From the NCBI GenBank assembly GCA_040954595.2, contig CM082591.2, positions 1,178,001 through 1,242,000 of the forward strand: a stretch of 64,000 bases of DNA. The letters run 5' to 3'. The notes below the pieces were generated by a model. That model was not told the DNA's origin. It saw only the letters and a list, made by a program, of their open reading frames with translations, and searched no databases. The position numbers were made by a program, and so were the translations under genes. The stretch comes from Balanoglossus misakiensis (lineage: Eukaryota; Hemichordata). Below, one piece after another: positions 51,311 through 64,000 of this stretch; within the stretch, counting starts at the first letter, position 1; each line of letters opens with the position of its first letter.

Positions 51311-54300
51311 TCATGGAAACTGTAGGACCACGCTCTGGACGACGAAGAACTCGTCTTTGCTGATGAATCCGTCACCTACAAAGTGAGAAGAGATAATAGA
51401 GAAAAATTGTGATGAGCATTTTGCAGAAATTGCCGGCAAATGAGGATCAAGCGAGAATGGAAAGAGCTGGGCCGTGTCAGTGGGGGCCCGGCCATCATCG
51501 CGTAGGCCTGAGAAGAGAACATGACTCGCACAAAGACAGGCTAATATCTAAAGGTCTACCCTTCCAGCAGTTGCAAATTATACACGTCCCTGCAAATTTC
51601 ACATCAAAGTATGCGAGGCTTGGTGAGTTCCATCTCTGGGCACACCAGCTAAGCGAGCGTGTTCAGACACTTAATCTTAACGTGTGCGCGTGCCCCGGAT
51701 TCAATTTGCCAAACTAATGCTATTCCTCCGGACACACAATCACCAAAAATTCCTGTGTGAAAATTTCTTTCCCCATTTAAATTTCATGGATTTAAGGAGA
51801 TAAAGTCACCCTCTTTGAATTTGAATTAAATATGCCTGTGAGAGAGCAACATATATAAATAACTAACGCGATGTCATTTACACTAGACCCATGCACATGA
51901 TTACATAATAAAAATGGCAGTGAAATGTCACGAAAAAGGTCGCACAATAGGTTATGTTCCCTTGATAAGAAATAAATCAATATCCCATAATATACTCTGC
52001 CAGGGGGCATCTGGTGTTGATGTTTTTGTCTATGAATTTTGTTTTCTGTGCGCGTCAATACTATACTAATTACAGTGACTGTAGAAAGAGATATTTGTAT
52101 TGACATATTGGATAAGAATCACCATGTTCTGCCGATATGTAATGTTTATAAAGTCAGAGAGAGTCGAGAATACTATTTCCATGAAAGGCCAATTGATTTT
52201 AATGATCTTAAATTAGAATTGCCTTTAGATGAATATTCAGTCTCAAAACAAATATGGCGTCTTTATGTGGCTTTTTCTGCTCATTTTGCACCCCTTTTAA
52301 ATTCTGAATTAAATTATTCAAAAGCAAAACAAACAAGTAATTATAGAGCTGCATACATATATATATATCAGTGAACATGGTCATCTTGCACTGATCAGTT
52401 GTGAATGTTTTCTGTTCAGCTATGACGCGTTATTTCGACTTTCAGTGCAATCCGAACCAATAAAACAATAACACGTAGCAAACGATGCCCACACAAGCCG
52501 ACACAAAGATATAGATGCAAGTTCGATGTGAAACATCTGTTTAGGGTCAGGTGAAGATTTAATATGAAAGGATTTGGTGATAATGAGAATGATTCCTTCC
52601 GATTAGATAAAATGCTGGCAATCGTGACCTGACGATAGAAACAAGTTGAATGTGTTCATCTCCTACTGTTACTTTACACCATCTTGCAAGTACCGCATTG
52701 ACATTTCCATTTATAATCGATGCGATGGACTGGGGAAAAATCAATGCCATTAACAATGTGACACTGGGTGACGCGTCGCTTAGGTTTGAGATAAACAAGC
52801 TGGGTGCCTGGCTTCGTGAAAATACAGGGCTGTGCTGTGATTCTGTGCAAACAGACAAAAGTCACTCTCGCAAGGAAAAGCGGCTCTACGCTCAAACCCG
52901 TTTTCATCTCACAATAACAAGGCAGGCACCTTTATCTTAACAATGACAATCAAATGTGTGAAAAATTAATCACATGTCACGTTTGACTTTGAAAAAACAT
53001 GTTTGGGCTCAGACTCCAAGTATGTATAATTTCAGAAAGGGTCTCATCCATGGTAGTCAAACCAGACGCATATTCATGAGACATGAGGAGTGCGTAAATT
53101 CCAAATGTAGCCAGATTTATAACACGTTCAAAGCGATATCAATTTAAATATGCAAATAATGCATGGAATCTATTTGCATAAAACATGCTATTCAAATCTC
53201 TTTCACATCACATATTATTCAAAATGGAAGAAGAAAATACAGACAGAGTCTCATTAGAGGGGAGAATGTTTATTCGCTTCTGTGTTGATATCACTTCCAA
53301 AATCTGCAGCTCATTACGGATGGAAAATACTGCTTTATCGAGGGAGAGGCTTACAGAATGCTGCGGGTATCTTTCTATCAACGTTTCGCTCTATCAATTA
53401 ACCGTGCCTTAGAAAAGATCATGCATAAACGTGTATCACTCGCGGTTATGTTTGAATTTTCGCAGCCGAATAAAAGAACAAATGACGTTTTACAAGATTT
53501 CTGCAAAGTCGGTCCACGTGGAGAAACATGAATCTTTTTGAAAGGTGCCGCATTGCAATGTAGCAGTTAACAAGTGCTTGGCGACCCAGGCCTGGAAAGG
53601 TCATTTCAATTTGATTATGAAACAGATTGATATGAAATTGTTACAAGACACGCCAATGAATAGAAATTCGTCAATCAATTTTTAAACCCACAGGAATTTC
53701 TCATCTCCTTTTGAAATCGGGTCTTAAATAAAACTTTACAAAGTTCGATACTCAAATGCCATCAGGCAAAGTTTTGCCATTTCCTGTTGAATTTTTTACG
53801 TCCTCTTCCTTAGTACTACTGCAAGTTCCAGTTTGAAAGATGGTCTACATATGGTTTTACTTGGAATGAAAACAAGGAATATAATATATGTCAGTGGTCG
53901 ACATTTTTCCTCTAAAGGTTATGTTTAACGTTAATGCGAATGTTAAAGACACACCAGCTTGGAGGCAATTTGTTTCTCAGACTTCCTCTGCAAACGTACG
54001 AGTATCAGGTGACAGAAATACTGTTTAACAAACAGTAACGAAAAGTTTCAGCAAATACATATGTGCGCGTGAATGTTCAATGATTGCTCTATGCACTGTG
54101 AAAATGCCTCGAGTACTGCATGAATATGTCATGTAACGGCCAATTCCTGCTATGGGTATTTCTTGTGACGTTCCTATCGAAATTCAATCTCTTAATGGTG
54201 AAATTTGTTTTTCCTTTATGAATGTCAATCCACCAAGGCTTCCAATTTAATAGAGAAAATAGATATACTCTTTAAAACACGTCATTCCTATCAAGTTGGT

Positions 54301-57300
54301 ATATTTCCAATTCACAAGGACAGTGGCCTCTTAAAATGTTTGCCTAGCTGCAACTGCAGCTCCAGTTCGATGGTATGGATGAGTATTAAAACATGTTACA
54401 TGATACGCCCGTAATGACGCCAATATTAAATGTTTCCCTTTCATCAAGAAATCATATGCATGAAACTCATTTCAATATGAATAGGCACATACTCCTACAA
54501 CGGCGCGACAGAATTGAGATCGTATTTTAATTGTTTCACAGTAAATAGGTGAGTTGAATACAATTTATTGTAAAGGAGGTTTTTATGATCTTAACGCAAA
54601 TCAAACAAATTGATAATTTCCATCAGTAAGGTCATTTGCTGTGTAAAAACCACATAAGAGTCTTACAAAAACGTCTATATCATAACAATGCTACTTTCAT
54701 TACTAAAGAATCACCCACGTTGAGATAATGTCACCACTTAACAGGACATGCCTATTTGCTAAAATGTCAAAAAACTCTGGTAGATTATTAAAATTGGCAT
54801 GAACTAAGCAGATGAGCACAAGAATTTGTCCAACATTCTACAAAAAGAGAAGACACACACAGAATCCGTTCAAAGTGGAAGTCAATCGATGAACATGCTT
54901 CCTCATATCAGGGGAAATTGACCACATTTCATCTAACATTTTTTGCAAATGAAATCAAGAGTTTATTACATTGTTTCTCAATTAGTAACGTCATCGAATT
55001 TTGATGTCTTGCGAATGTGAATACCACGTCCAGCAGTGAAATATCATCTAATGAAACTAATGACATTTTGAAACATCGAGTACTACCCGTTAACAGACAA
55101 ATCAATCAATATTTTGTCAAATTGATACTTTGCACTATCAGTTTACCTTTACCTTTTAAATGTGGCTTGTAATTCCCATTAGGTGAACGACAGACTCGTC
55201 CCAAATCAATGATTGCGAATTGATGTCCAAAATGGGGTCCCCTGACATGGTTGTGAGATTTTAAAATCAGATTCAATGTGATAATTAGGTGATAAGACCC
55301 GTTTGGGGGCAATTAGAAACCAACCATGCAATTTTGCATAAGCCGCTCAGTCTTTAATAGATTAGGCATTCAACTCGACAATATTTGTTGTCAAAGCGCC
55401 CATTACAGTATTTCAGAAAACTCACGTCTGTTCCAATCATCACATTTATTGTTTTCACAAATGTTCTCATCAAGTGAATATATCTCCTGGTCCAAAGAGA
55501 CCTAACTTTTGTGAAAAAGTAAACTTCAAGGATTTCTCTTATGTCTGAAAGCAAATTGACTGGTGTGTTATGAGTTATAAAATTTACTTATATGATAACT
55601 ATGAAGTGATTGCCAGTGATTGCCAGGGTTTTACTTTCCTGTGGGGCTTAAACTCTTGCATTACATACCTTCTCTCAAATCTTATTATTAAACTTTTATT
55701 CGCCTAAAGTGTCTGGTTCACACTTTGTAAAATCTGTTAAACATGTCCATGCACGGTTCAGCGGCTGCCATTTGTCCCATTTGATTGTGAGCTAACGATA
55801 TAGAATCGATAAAACCAGGTCGTAGCCCAGGAAAGACTACTCAACTTGAAATGTCGAAGTTCTGTGTGGATAGCACTGAGTTTATTCTACATGCGGAATA
55901 CCATCTTGAGAGCCCACAATGAACTCGCATTGTTAATTTGTGCATAATTGCGTTTGGCGATTTTCTTCAACGGTTTTCTCTGAAAAGAGAATGCCCGGCC
56001 CCATCAAGAATTGGACGCCGGCGCATCTCTCTGAGAATTGCAACAACGGGGCTCAAATTATGCAAATTATCGGAACATATAGAGTTGTTTTCCTCAAAGG
56101 TTAGCAATGCGTTGTAATCGATACACATCGCTGTCGCTATTCACGCAAATATTCCCGCCCTTGTTGACTACACAACTCTTAAAGCAGAGTTACTCGATAA
56201 CTATTGATTTAAGGGCCCTCTTTCATTATCCCCGTCGATTCGGGTACAGATATTCTCGGTTTAGATGTAAATTTATTGAAAAAATCATATAATCGAATTC
56301 TGGCAATAAAAATAACTTATATGAGACTCTCCATGGCTCCATTGTCAACCAGTCGTGTCGACGGATCATATTGATATGTGTTGTGTTTTTCCCATCTTCT
56401 TAGCGCCAAAATAACCGAAATGACTATTAATTTTCATTTGATTATCTCGTTTATCTACTAGAATGTGAAAAAAAATCTTGCACACTGGGGCTGAAAAATC
56501 TATACAGGTAAATGTTTCTTTTGCATTGACCGAAGTTTTCGATCGACTCTGTTTTTGAGTTAAGAATCGCCGATGCTTATCGCTGTGCTATCATGTTAAG
56601 TTTCGAACAGAGTGTGGTTTCACAGACAATGCAGCGCTGTAGCGATACACGTCATCCAATAATCCGGCCTAAACAACTAAATAGTTTGAATTATATAAAG
56701 AATTTTGGATTAAATTTGTTTCGATTAATCAAACAAGCTTTCTGGTGTCGCACATACTGACGTCACATTTAATATAAAGTGAGAAAGCTGTTTTGAAATC
56801 TTTTGATGCAATCTGTGGTTAAACTATCGATGTTTCCGGCTACATTTACAAATCATTTCCTTCCTGCCCAGACTTCAAACTTCTCTCTTGTTGACAGTAT
56901 ATCAGCGCGACATTAAAAGTTTTGCTATACAGTCTCAGACGCCCCCGGGGAGAACAATCAATTAGGCACCCATGATACGAGCGATCAGGTATTTCAAGGA
57001 TTGGCTTGTGAACCCGAACTGTGACATCCGGGATATTAAGCCTTGCGCGTGTAAGGACAAAGAGATTCCTGTCGTGATGTAACAAATCATTCACATTGTA
57101 CAAAAAATATGCCTCGTTGAAATTTTCTTTCCAATTCAAAACGTTTCCCTAAATAAGATTTCATCAGCCTTATACAGGCAAGTAGTATGATATCTCTTCC
57201 TTTTTTGAGGTGGATGTCTTGCATCAAATAAAAGCACAGTCAAAGTATGGATGATATGATTACTCATTGGGACAAGTCTCATCTCTTTTGATAACTTGAT

Positions 57301-60300
57301 TTAACAATCATGACAGCGGTGAAATATTGATAGCTTTCTTAATTACAGATATGGATGAGACATTTGGATAAATGGTGCACATATTGTCTAAATAATCACT
57401 TCCAGTAAAGAAGACCTCAAAATCCACTAAATACGTTTTCTTGTTTGGTGGTAATCTCTTGTCCGATTCCATCTATTTGAATTGAAATCTTGTGGCTTTT
57501 AGTGGTAATTTTTGTCTATTAATCGTTTTATTGCTCTCAAACGATCACCTTATACTCAAATGGTTTTATACAATATCATGACTAACTCTGTAGAAAAGCC
57601 TACTAATATCAGAAACCTCACCGAAATTTGTGACTGATTACAGTAGATGTAATTCTTTTCTTCGAGTCAGATGATTTGTTTTACAAATGTTGATGGGTAC
57701 AGATAGTCATCTATACAATTTGGGAAATGTCTGTTTTTAGCGATTATAAGTTCAATTGGTTTGAATTCATTTCTTTGACAGGCGCGTTGAAAACAGCTAC
57801 ACATATAGCTAGTAACATATTTTCCCATTTCATTAGAGTCACCGCATTTAAACAAAAACGATTTCCCAGTGCGGGAAATGTTTGTAGTTTTCGAGACAGA
57901 TCATTCCGACTCCACTCCCCATTGTTTTCTTCTGTTCGGTTCTTTGTATTTTTCCCCGGCAGACTATAGTTAACACTTCATGTGGCTTGCTGAAAAAATG
58001 TCGGCACAATCACAACGAGCAGATACATCTGAAGAACACAAACTTGTTATTTCTGGTATATATGTAATATAACTACTTCTTTGCCTAGCATGATCTCGGG
58101 TATCTTAGTGAGAAAGGTAGTTTCGTACACTGGTTCAAAAGCCTGATCGTGACGAGGCAAATAGAGAGCTTTTTAGAGCAGATGACAACATCACGACCCA
58201 TTGTTCTTTAATTTGAATACGACCAATGATACTCCAGTGAATAGACCCGAAACTCAAAGAACACGGCACGATTCTATGATTTGAGGAACATTATTCACTG
58301 GCTGCGAAGAAAAAAACCCACACGCGATAAAACGTCACCGAAAACGTGAATGGCGGCAACTCGACAATGGGCAATCGTTAACGAAGACGATAACGAGTTC
58401 ACAATTTTTTGAAATTCTGATACAGCATATCTTTGGCGCATTTCCCATGTACGTCTCTACTTCAAATCTGTGTCGGCTTCTTTGATCTCTCACCTATTTT
58501 CCGTTTAAATTTATCACCTGGTCCAACGGTTTTAGCTCTCCTTGCATCACTGTCCATTAAAAGTTATGATACTGTTTTTTGGTTTGTGCGCCCATCTGTC
58601 ACCGAAAATACCGTTATCTACACAACCCTACATTCAACTATATTTGATGGACTGCGATTTTCAAAATTCAACATTTTCAAGTGCGAGGAAGAAATTTACA
58701 CTTTCGACTGGCTATGTCTGGTCATTAGAGCTGATACCTTTTTCAATTTATCCCAGAGGTGGTGATCAACATTCAAAACGTATGCATCAAATCCCTGTTT
58801 AAAGCATGACATATCATTTTGTGGTTTCTGTGAAGACTCGATTCATATTCAAATGTGAGATCAGTGCTCAGCCACAGATCACGTCTTTTCTAGATTTTAA
58901 TAAGACCAATTATCCATTTTTGCATAATTCATGAGGTAAAGTCGGTCACCTGTCACAGAATCGGTGTCACTCCAAAGCTCTCACTTTCTGTAGATCAGAA
59001 TTTTGTAAAAATGAGTAAACTTACTCGAATATTTGCGGTTGAAAGAAATGCAGTTGGTGTTCAAGATTTTGCCTTGAACTGCGAACTTCAAAACTAACAA
59101 TTTCAAGTTCCACGTACAACTTTCAAGAGGTGTAGTGCACAGCATGAAAAAACGTGAGCAACGGAATACCACTAGTTCATGCCTCGGGGAAAGATTTGCA
59201 GAAAAAATGATAGTCCGAGCCCAAACCTCTTGATTCTCTGATAAATTCAAGTTTGTAGGGAGTCTTCTTCTAAGCAATGCAGAAAACAGGGTGTTCACAG
59301 TCTTGTTTTCATAAAATTTGATACTTTAAATTATCTCCATAGAGGTAACACAAGACTTGCGGCCATTTTGAATTTCAAATTTATGAGAAGTTTGCACTCT
59401 TATTCAGAATTTCACAAATTTATCCTTAATTTTAAGAGAAAATGTTAGAATAACTTGAAGACTGATTTTCGAGGTGCATACTACCTTAGATTATAAAGCG
59501 ATAGAAATCTCATACAGGAACATGCAAATCCTCTTTGGATGTTGGTTGTCAGTTTGTCGCTGTTTGTCGTGGTGATATACGATATGGCTTTGCAGTAGAA
59601 TTTTAATAAGAAACATCTTTGTATCAATCGATGCCTATCACGATTATCAATATATTCTTTCTTCGAGTGAAATGATACACTCCAACAAAGATAATTAAAA
59701 TGAGCGCCAACAGCGCAATGCACCGATAAAGTTACTTCACGAAAGAGAAGCTCAAAAACATGCATTCATACGAGGATGTAAATTTAATATGGAAAAAGAA
59801 ACATAAGAACAAACACTGTTTTGTTTTTACTTTAAGAAGGAACAGCATTTTTAGAAAAACAACATGAAACTTTTTTCCCTATAACAACCCACCTTATATC
59901 TAGGTTCTGTAAATGAAGAAGGAAAATTTTCTGTGTGATTTCTTTTGTTGTAAAATTCTATCCATTAGAGCGTCCAAGGGTGACGTTTTGTCACCAGGTG
60001 TTACATCATGCACAAAAGGGCGCGATAACATTTGTGTGAACGACGTTTAACGCTGGCTAGACTGCAACACTGAATTCTAATGCACCGATAAGACATAGTT
60101 TGTTTGTTTTTCATCAAGAGATATCGATTTTTTGAAGAACGAAAAGTAGAAATGTTAATTTACTAGAGATTCTGTTCTGAAACTAGAAAATCAAAAGACC
60201 ATGTAAAAGATAATGATTAAATGAGACAAGGTGAGGTGTATTTATGAATAAAACACTGAATGAAACCTCAAAACCTCGACCACTAGAATTTCAATTAACC

Positions 60301-62154
60301 GAATCTCCTGTTCTGTAAATTTCATGCGTGCTAAAAGTAACAAGAGTCAGTTTCACAATCGCTGTGTCGTTGAATTTGATAAGAATCGTTATTCGACAGT
60401 TCATTAGGTACGGCATCACCAACTCGTGACTTTCATTTTTTTCTTTTAAAGTGTTTTCAAAATCCAGAGTTTTATATTCTTGTGAATGATATTTCCAAAC
60501 TTCTAGGACGTCCTCATCACAGATATGAGGAAGAAAGATTTCACACGCATTATCAGAGTAATCCGCTGAATTTTTCTTCCGATAAATAAGCTTTCCCGCC
60601 ATGAAAAGGAAGAGTAAAAACTGATCTGCCAGTGATTTGGAATTCAACAAAGAAGTTTCCCTCACAGTAGAATGTAATCTGTGATTGGAAATTAATACCA
60701 GATCGATTTTGATTTCCGTTTCCTGGTGGTTTCATCGCAAACTGGATTAACTTTTATTCTCTCACTGCAAGATTCTGTGCGCTATATTTAGAATGGCAAA
60801 TTCTATACGAAGAGAATAAGGATTATAGAAAGTTTTCATTACTTGTTGAAAGCTTTGATTTAACTTTTTTATTAGGATTATGTTCGGTTGTTGTTTGAAT
60901 CACTCTGGTCCGTCGAAGTGAAGTGACTACATCCCCCGCCCACAGATAGAAGCGAGAAACATTCGCAAAGAATTCTTCTGACTGTGCTGACAATTGTACC
61001 GAAAGACAACCAAGAACTTTATGTTTCTTTCTCGAGGACCCACTTACTCGATATCAACGATATTGCTTATCATTGTCGTCCTGGCGAGATGAAAGATGCG
61101 TCCGAACCTCTTAACAAAGCACGGAATATTAACGAAAAGCATGCGCGCATTGTGTTGTCATGGTTTTCAGAAACACGGTCCTCTAATGTAAAATGCAAAA
61201 ATGGGCCTTTTTGCAAAAGATTTTATAGCAAGTTTTATTGGACTAATTTTCTTGTATCCTCTGCCTGCCCGTTGCGTCGTCATTAGTTCTCGCGTGGTAC
61301 AAAGAAGGAAGAAATCATTAAGGCTGGTCGAAACGAAGCCTTCTTCTCGTCGATTTGCCGATTCATCGCAAAACACTTACCAGGCTTCAGATCATGTCAA
61401 GCAAGCCAATCGATGTTTGAGACAGAAAAAAAATCTCCTGTTCCACTCAGGCAATTAGAGAAGTGCAGCTTTCAGGTCTGGAGATTGTGACTCTTACATG
61501 GGCTCTGAGATTGACAAGGGGATTGGCAACACAAAAGACATTGTTTGAAAAAAGAATATGCCGTCACTCTCCATACAAAACGTCACGAAACAACCAAAAT
61601 AGCACGGTTTACAAGACAGGGAACAGAATAATAGGTATTTTAGTAAGAATGACGAACTCACCATTTAAATCGTACACTTGAAATAGTTTGTCTAATAGTT
61701 CATTTGCGTTGCTATCTTCACCCAGATCTGCGTTAATCAAGTCGTTATCTTCCAATTCTTCACGTTTTCCGAAGTACGCTAGTCTACTCGAGGGGACACC
61801 AAATTTGCGTCTCTTGCCGGCGGTCTGTTCGCTTTCCTTTCTCTTGCCGAACACGGTTTTGCCAGGTGGTCGGGTTCTTCCACGTCGTGCCCATCTGGTA
61901 TAAACTTCACCGTCATCGCCATCGTCAACATCGGTTCGCTTTCCGAAGCCTGCGTAGCGAACTGACGGCGTCAGTCGTCTTCTTGGGCTCCGCTTGTCCA
62001 CATCTTCACCCTCGATGAAGTCAGAAATCAGGTTTTCCGCGGCCTGAATATCCGGTTTTGCATTTTCAAGATTATTAAAGTTTTCTTCGTCCGCCGAAAG
62101 TGAGCAGTGAATGCAGATGGCAAATGCCACCAGAATCAAAGAATGAAAGTTCAT
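51311..62154 (-). CDS. Secreted precursor: three amidated peptides plus an EF-hand
   Basis: Two coding exons, 61662-62154 and 51311-51375, join in phase across a 10.3 kb GT-AG intron to give 185 aa. Residues 1-21 form a signal peptide (MNFHSLILVAFAICIHCSLS). Three Gly-Lys-Arg amidation/cleavage sites at residues 71-73, 103-105 and 129-131 would release peptides ending SVRYAGF-amide, PPGKTVF-amide and SSRLAYF-amide. Basic sites RRR (58-60), RR (90-91) and KRRK (114-117) mark their starts, and spacers are acidic. The C-terminus is a single EF-hand: helix NELLDKLFQVY, loop DLNGDGFISKDE (162-173) with D, N, D and E at positions 1, 3, 5 and 12, then helix FFVVQSVVLQFP. The loop is split exactly by the intron. 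Neuropeptide release is inferred. I know no named family with this combination. Confidence 0.85.
51376..61661 (-). other. 10.3 kb intron of the peptide/EF-hand gene
   Basis: AT-rich sequence with no recognised exon on either strand. Direct joining of its flanks gives a perfect EF-hand loop, so no further exon is required, though alternative exons cannot be excluded. Open frames within it (such as 52039-52374, 58433-58765 and 60291-60665) have no domain I recognise. A short ATAT run is near 52356-52370. It may hold intronic enhancers, which I cannot see. Confidence 0.6.
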
Positions 62155-62560
62155 CTCGCGGATCTGTCCTTTTGAAAGTTGTACCACTGCAAATGCCTTG
62201 AGATCACTACTTCTGCAGAGAAACAGAAGGCCAAGAAGTTAGTGAGACATGAAATAAATGGAAAGCAATTATAGATGAGGAAACAAGGCCAAGGTGCTGA
62301 CTGACTACTATGTAACAGAAGGGCCAAAAACACAAATACTTTAATACAAAGCATCTTACCTACTTGCCTTCCTTGAGCAAATTGAAAGTACCCGGATGCA
62401 AAGTTGATCGTCGCACAGAGGTTTTGTGGCTTGGTCTCGCGCTCACTCCTGTTACTCAGTGGGTTATATTGTCCTCATCACCCACGCACTTATTGACAGG
62501 CCCGGCAACCTACGATCTACATCCGCGCATGCAAATGAGCGTTTCCAGGACGACGTGTAA
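62155..62560 (-). promoter_or_regulatory. 5' UTR and promoter of the peptide/EF-hand gene
   Basis: An acceptor (CTCTGCAG) puts the coding exon start at 62212. A donor (GTAAGA, complement at 62362-62367) ends a likely noncoding first exon at 62368. Further upstream lies a perfect POU octamer ATGCAAAT (62529-62536, plus-strand reading). A POU site suits a neural or endocrine gene, but no transcription start is visible. Confidence 0.5.
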
Positions 62561-64000
62561 TTGACAGCCGACGAATTGTGCGAAATTGTTCGACGGTTTC
62601 GATAAGTTGCCTGTCTCACCCAACAACGGCACTAACGAAGCTCGTCTCAGCATGTTCATGTCAAAATTAGGCCGAAATAAACAACGGCTTCAAATGGAAC
62701 ATTGAGAAAACTCCCCTCTTTGTTACATGTGTGACCAATTTTCATCTTTCCTTGTCGTCATGGATAGTTATCTTCCCAGATTTGATTGGCTGGTTGGGAA
62801 TCGACAGTGCATAATGAGAAATGGGCGTGGCCTGTTTTGACGAGTGCATTGTGAAAATCAATTTTGTCTCAGTGGTGTATTCGTTAATGAAAAGCAATGA
62901 TTCATGTATTTCGATTTCTATATCTATACTGACCCCTAGAGAGAAGAAGTTAACACAGCTGATTATTGTACAAAGATACCACACGAGCCAAAGAAAATGG
63001 CTTTCTCTGCAATGAATCTCAAGCATATTGGCTTCTCGGAGATCTATAAGACAGTGAACACAAATGTTCATGATATTCATGACCATTGTATACGTATCTT
63101 GAGAACCGCCTGACATTATTAGCATTATCAAATTGAAAGAGTATGGTACATTCAATGGGAATAGTCACCAATGAGTGAGATTTTGATTTTTGTTTTCTTT
63201 GTAAAGATATTCTGTTGCTTGCCTTACTTAAACATTGTGAAACGTCGATCAGTTGAGCTTGAGCATATCAGATTTGTTCTGAAATATTGTTATGCCTGGT
63301 ATATGCCTAATAACATTTGTTGTTTCTGCTGTTGTTGTTGTTGACAAATGAATTGAGGTTCTGACTAGACTTTGGTTATGGGAGAACTGTTTGTATTTTT
63401 TCTAGACAAAAAAGCAGTGGCAATACTTTCAAGATTTCTCAAGTATTAGTATCTATTATTCATGACTGAGCCACTGTTCAGCCACAACGGTATAATCTGT
63501 TAGGCTGTGTTGTAATATAATGTAAGAAACAGGCGATAACGTGACGCTAGCGGGAAGAGACTTGATATTTCCGGTGAAGTGTGCCAAGCGTACGTGGAAG
63601 CCCCGAGGGAGACTTGGGTTGAATCCGGCTTGGATAAAGCATGGTGGTGAATAGTGTATTGTAAAGTTTAATTGACAAGTGTGTAAAGGGGTAAACGACA
63701 AAGTCAAAGATCAGATGGTTCATCACATATGGTGAAAATCTTTTCGATGAATTTAGTAGATTTAAAACTGGAACGTGGGGAAAGTCGTGGAGGGATTTTG
63801 CTTGCATGAAGACATTCAAAATGGATTGTTGAGGTAGCGGTGGCCGTCTTAAAGGCTGTTGGGTAGTTATATGTACCGGGTAGGTAGACAGAGTTGGGAG
63901 AAGGTGGAGAGAATGAGGAGAAGTGACTGTTTTCTTCATGAAGTAATAATATATGTGTACCAAAAACTAGAACAAGTGGAACTTCTGAAGTACACGCAGT
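62561..64000. other. Right-hand flank, no gene recognised
   Basis: It contains an open minus-strand frame of 138 residues (63547-63963) without a domain, and a short plus-strand TGTTG microsatellite near 63320. I see nothing I would call a gene, but a gene entering from beyond 64000 cannot be excluded. Confidence 0.35.

Noticed and set aside
61609-61661. C-terminal extension EFVILTKIPIIL of the peptide precursor
   Set aside because: This is read-through past a strong GTGAGT donor. Splicing to 51375 instead completes an EF-hand.
63547-63963. 138-residue minus-strand open frame near the right end
   Set aside because: No signal peptide, domain or codon pattern; composition looks random. The opposite strand also gives a short open stretch, so neither is supported.

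Overview
This is eukaryotic, metazoan DNA: nearly every gene is cut by GT-AG introns with clear splice sites, no operons are visible, and many short degenerate repeats lie in introns and spacers. The gene set (divergent ATG13/AMBRA1, an Fn14-like receptor, intronless cytosolic sulfotransferases, an amidated-peptide precursor) suggests an invertebrate, most likely a deuterostome such as a hemichordate, cephalochordate or echinoderm. I cannot name the species. I chained exons by hand using splice sites, reading phase and remembered family sequences.

Left part (1-21.6 kb): ATG13 (minus, 12 exons) and AMBRA1 (plus, 11 exons) are divergent over a roughly 0.5 kb shared promoter. Both act in autophagy initiation, and the same head-to-head pair exists in human. 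A 3 kb repeat block rich in AGGTCAAAGGTCA sits in an ATG13 intron. AMBRA1 converges on a minus-strand type II membrane protein with seven LDL-receptor class A modules. RPL27A (minus) follows and carries a perfect 2 x 191 bp inverted repeat in an intron.

Middle part (22-37 kb): a small Fn14-like TNF-receptor-type protein (plus), KRR1 for ribosome biogenesis (plus), NDUFA9 of complex I (minus), the spliceosomal thioredoxin-fold protein TXNL4A (plus, divergent from NDUFA9), and a K+-dependent Na+/Ca2+ exchanger-like gene (minus) that has lost key ion-binding acidic residues.

Right part (37-64 kb): two tandem single-exon sulfotransferases (plus), then gene-poor sequence with a 33-bp minisatellite and a 1.7 kb array of a 58-bp unit that has ten-unit higher-order structure. 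The last gene is a minus-strand secreted precursor with three Phe-amide peptides. Joined across a 10.3 kb intron, its two coding exons complete a canonical EF-hand. I consider this peptide-plus-EF-hand precursor the most novel item in the window.
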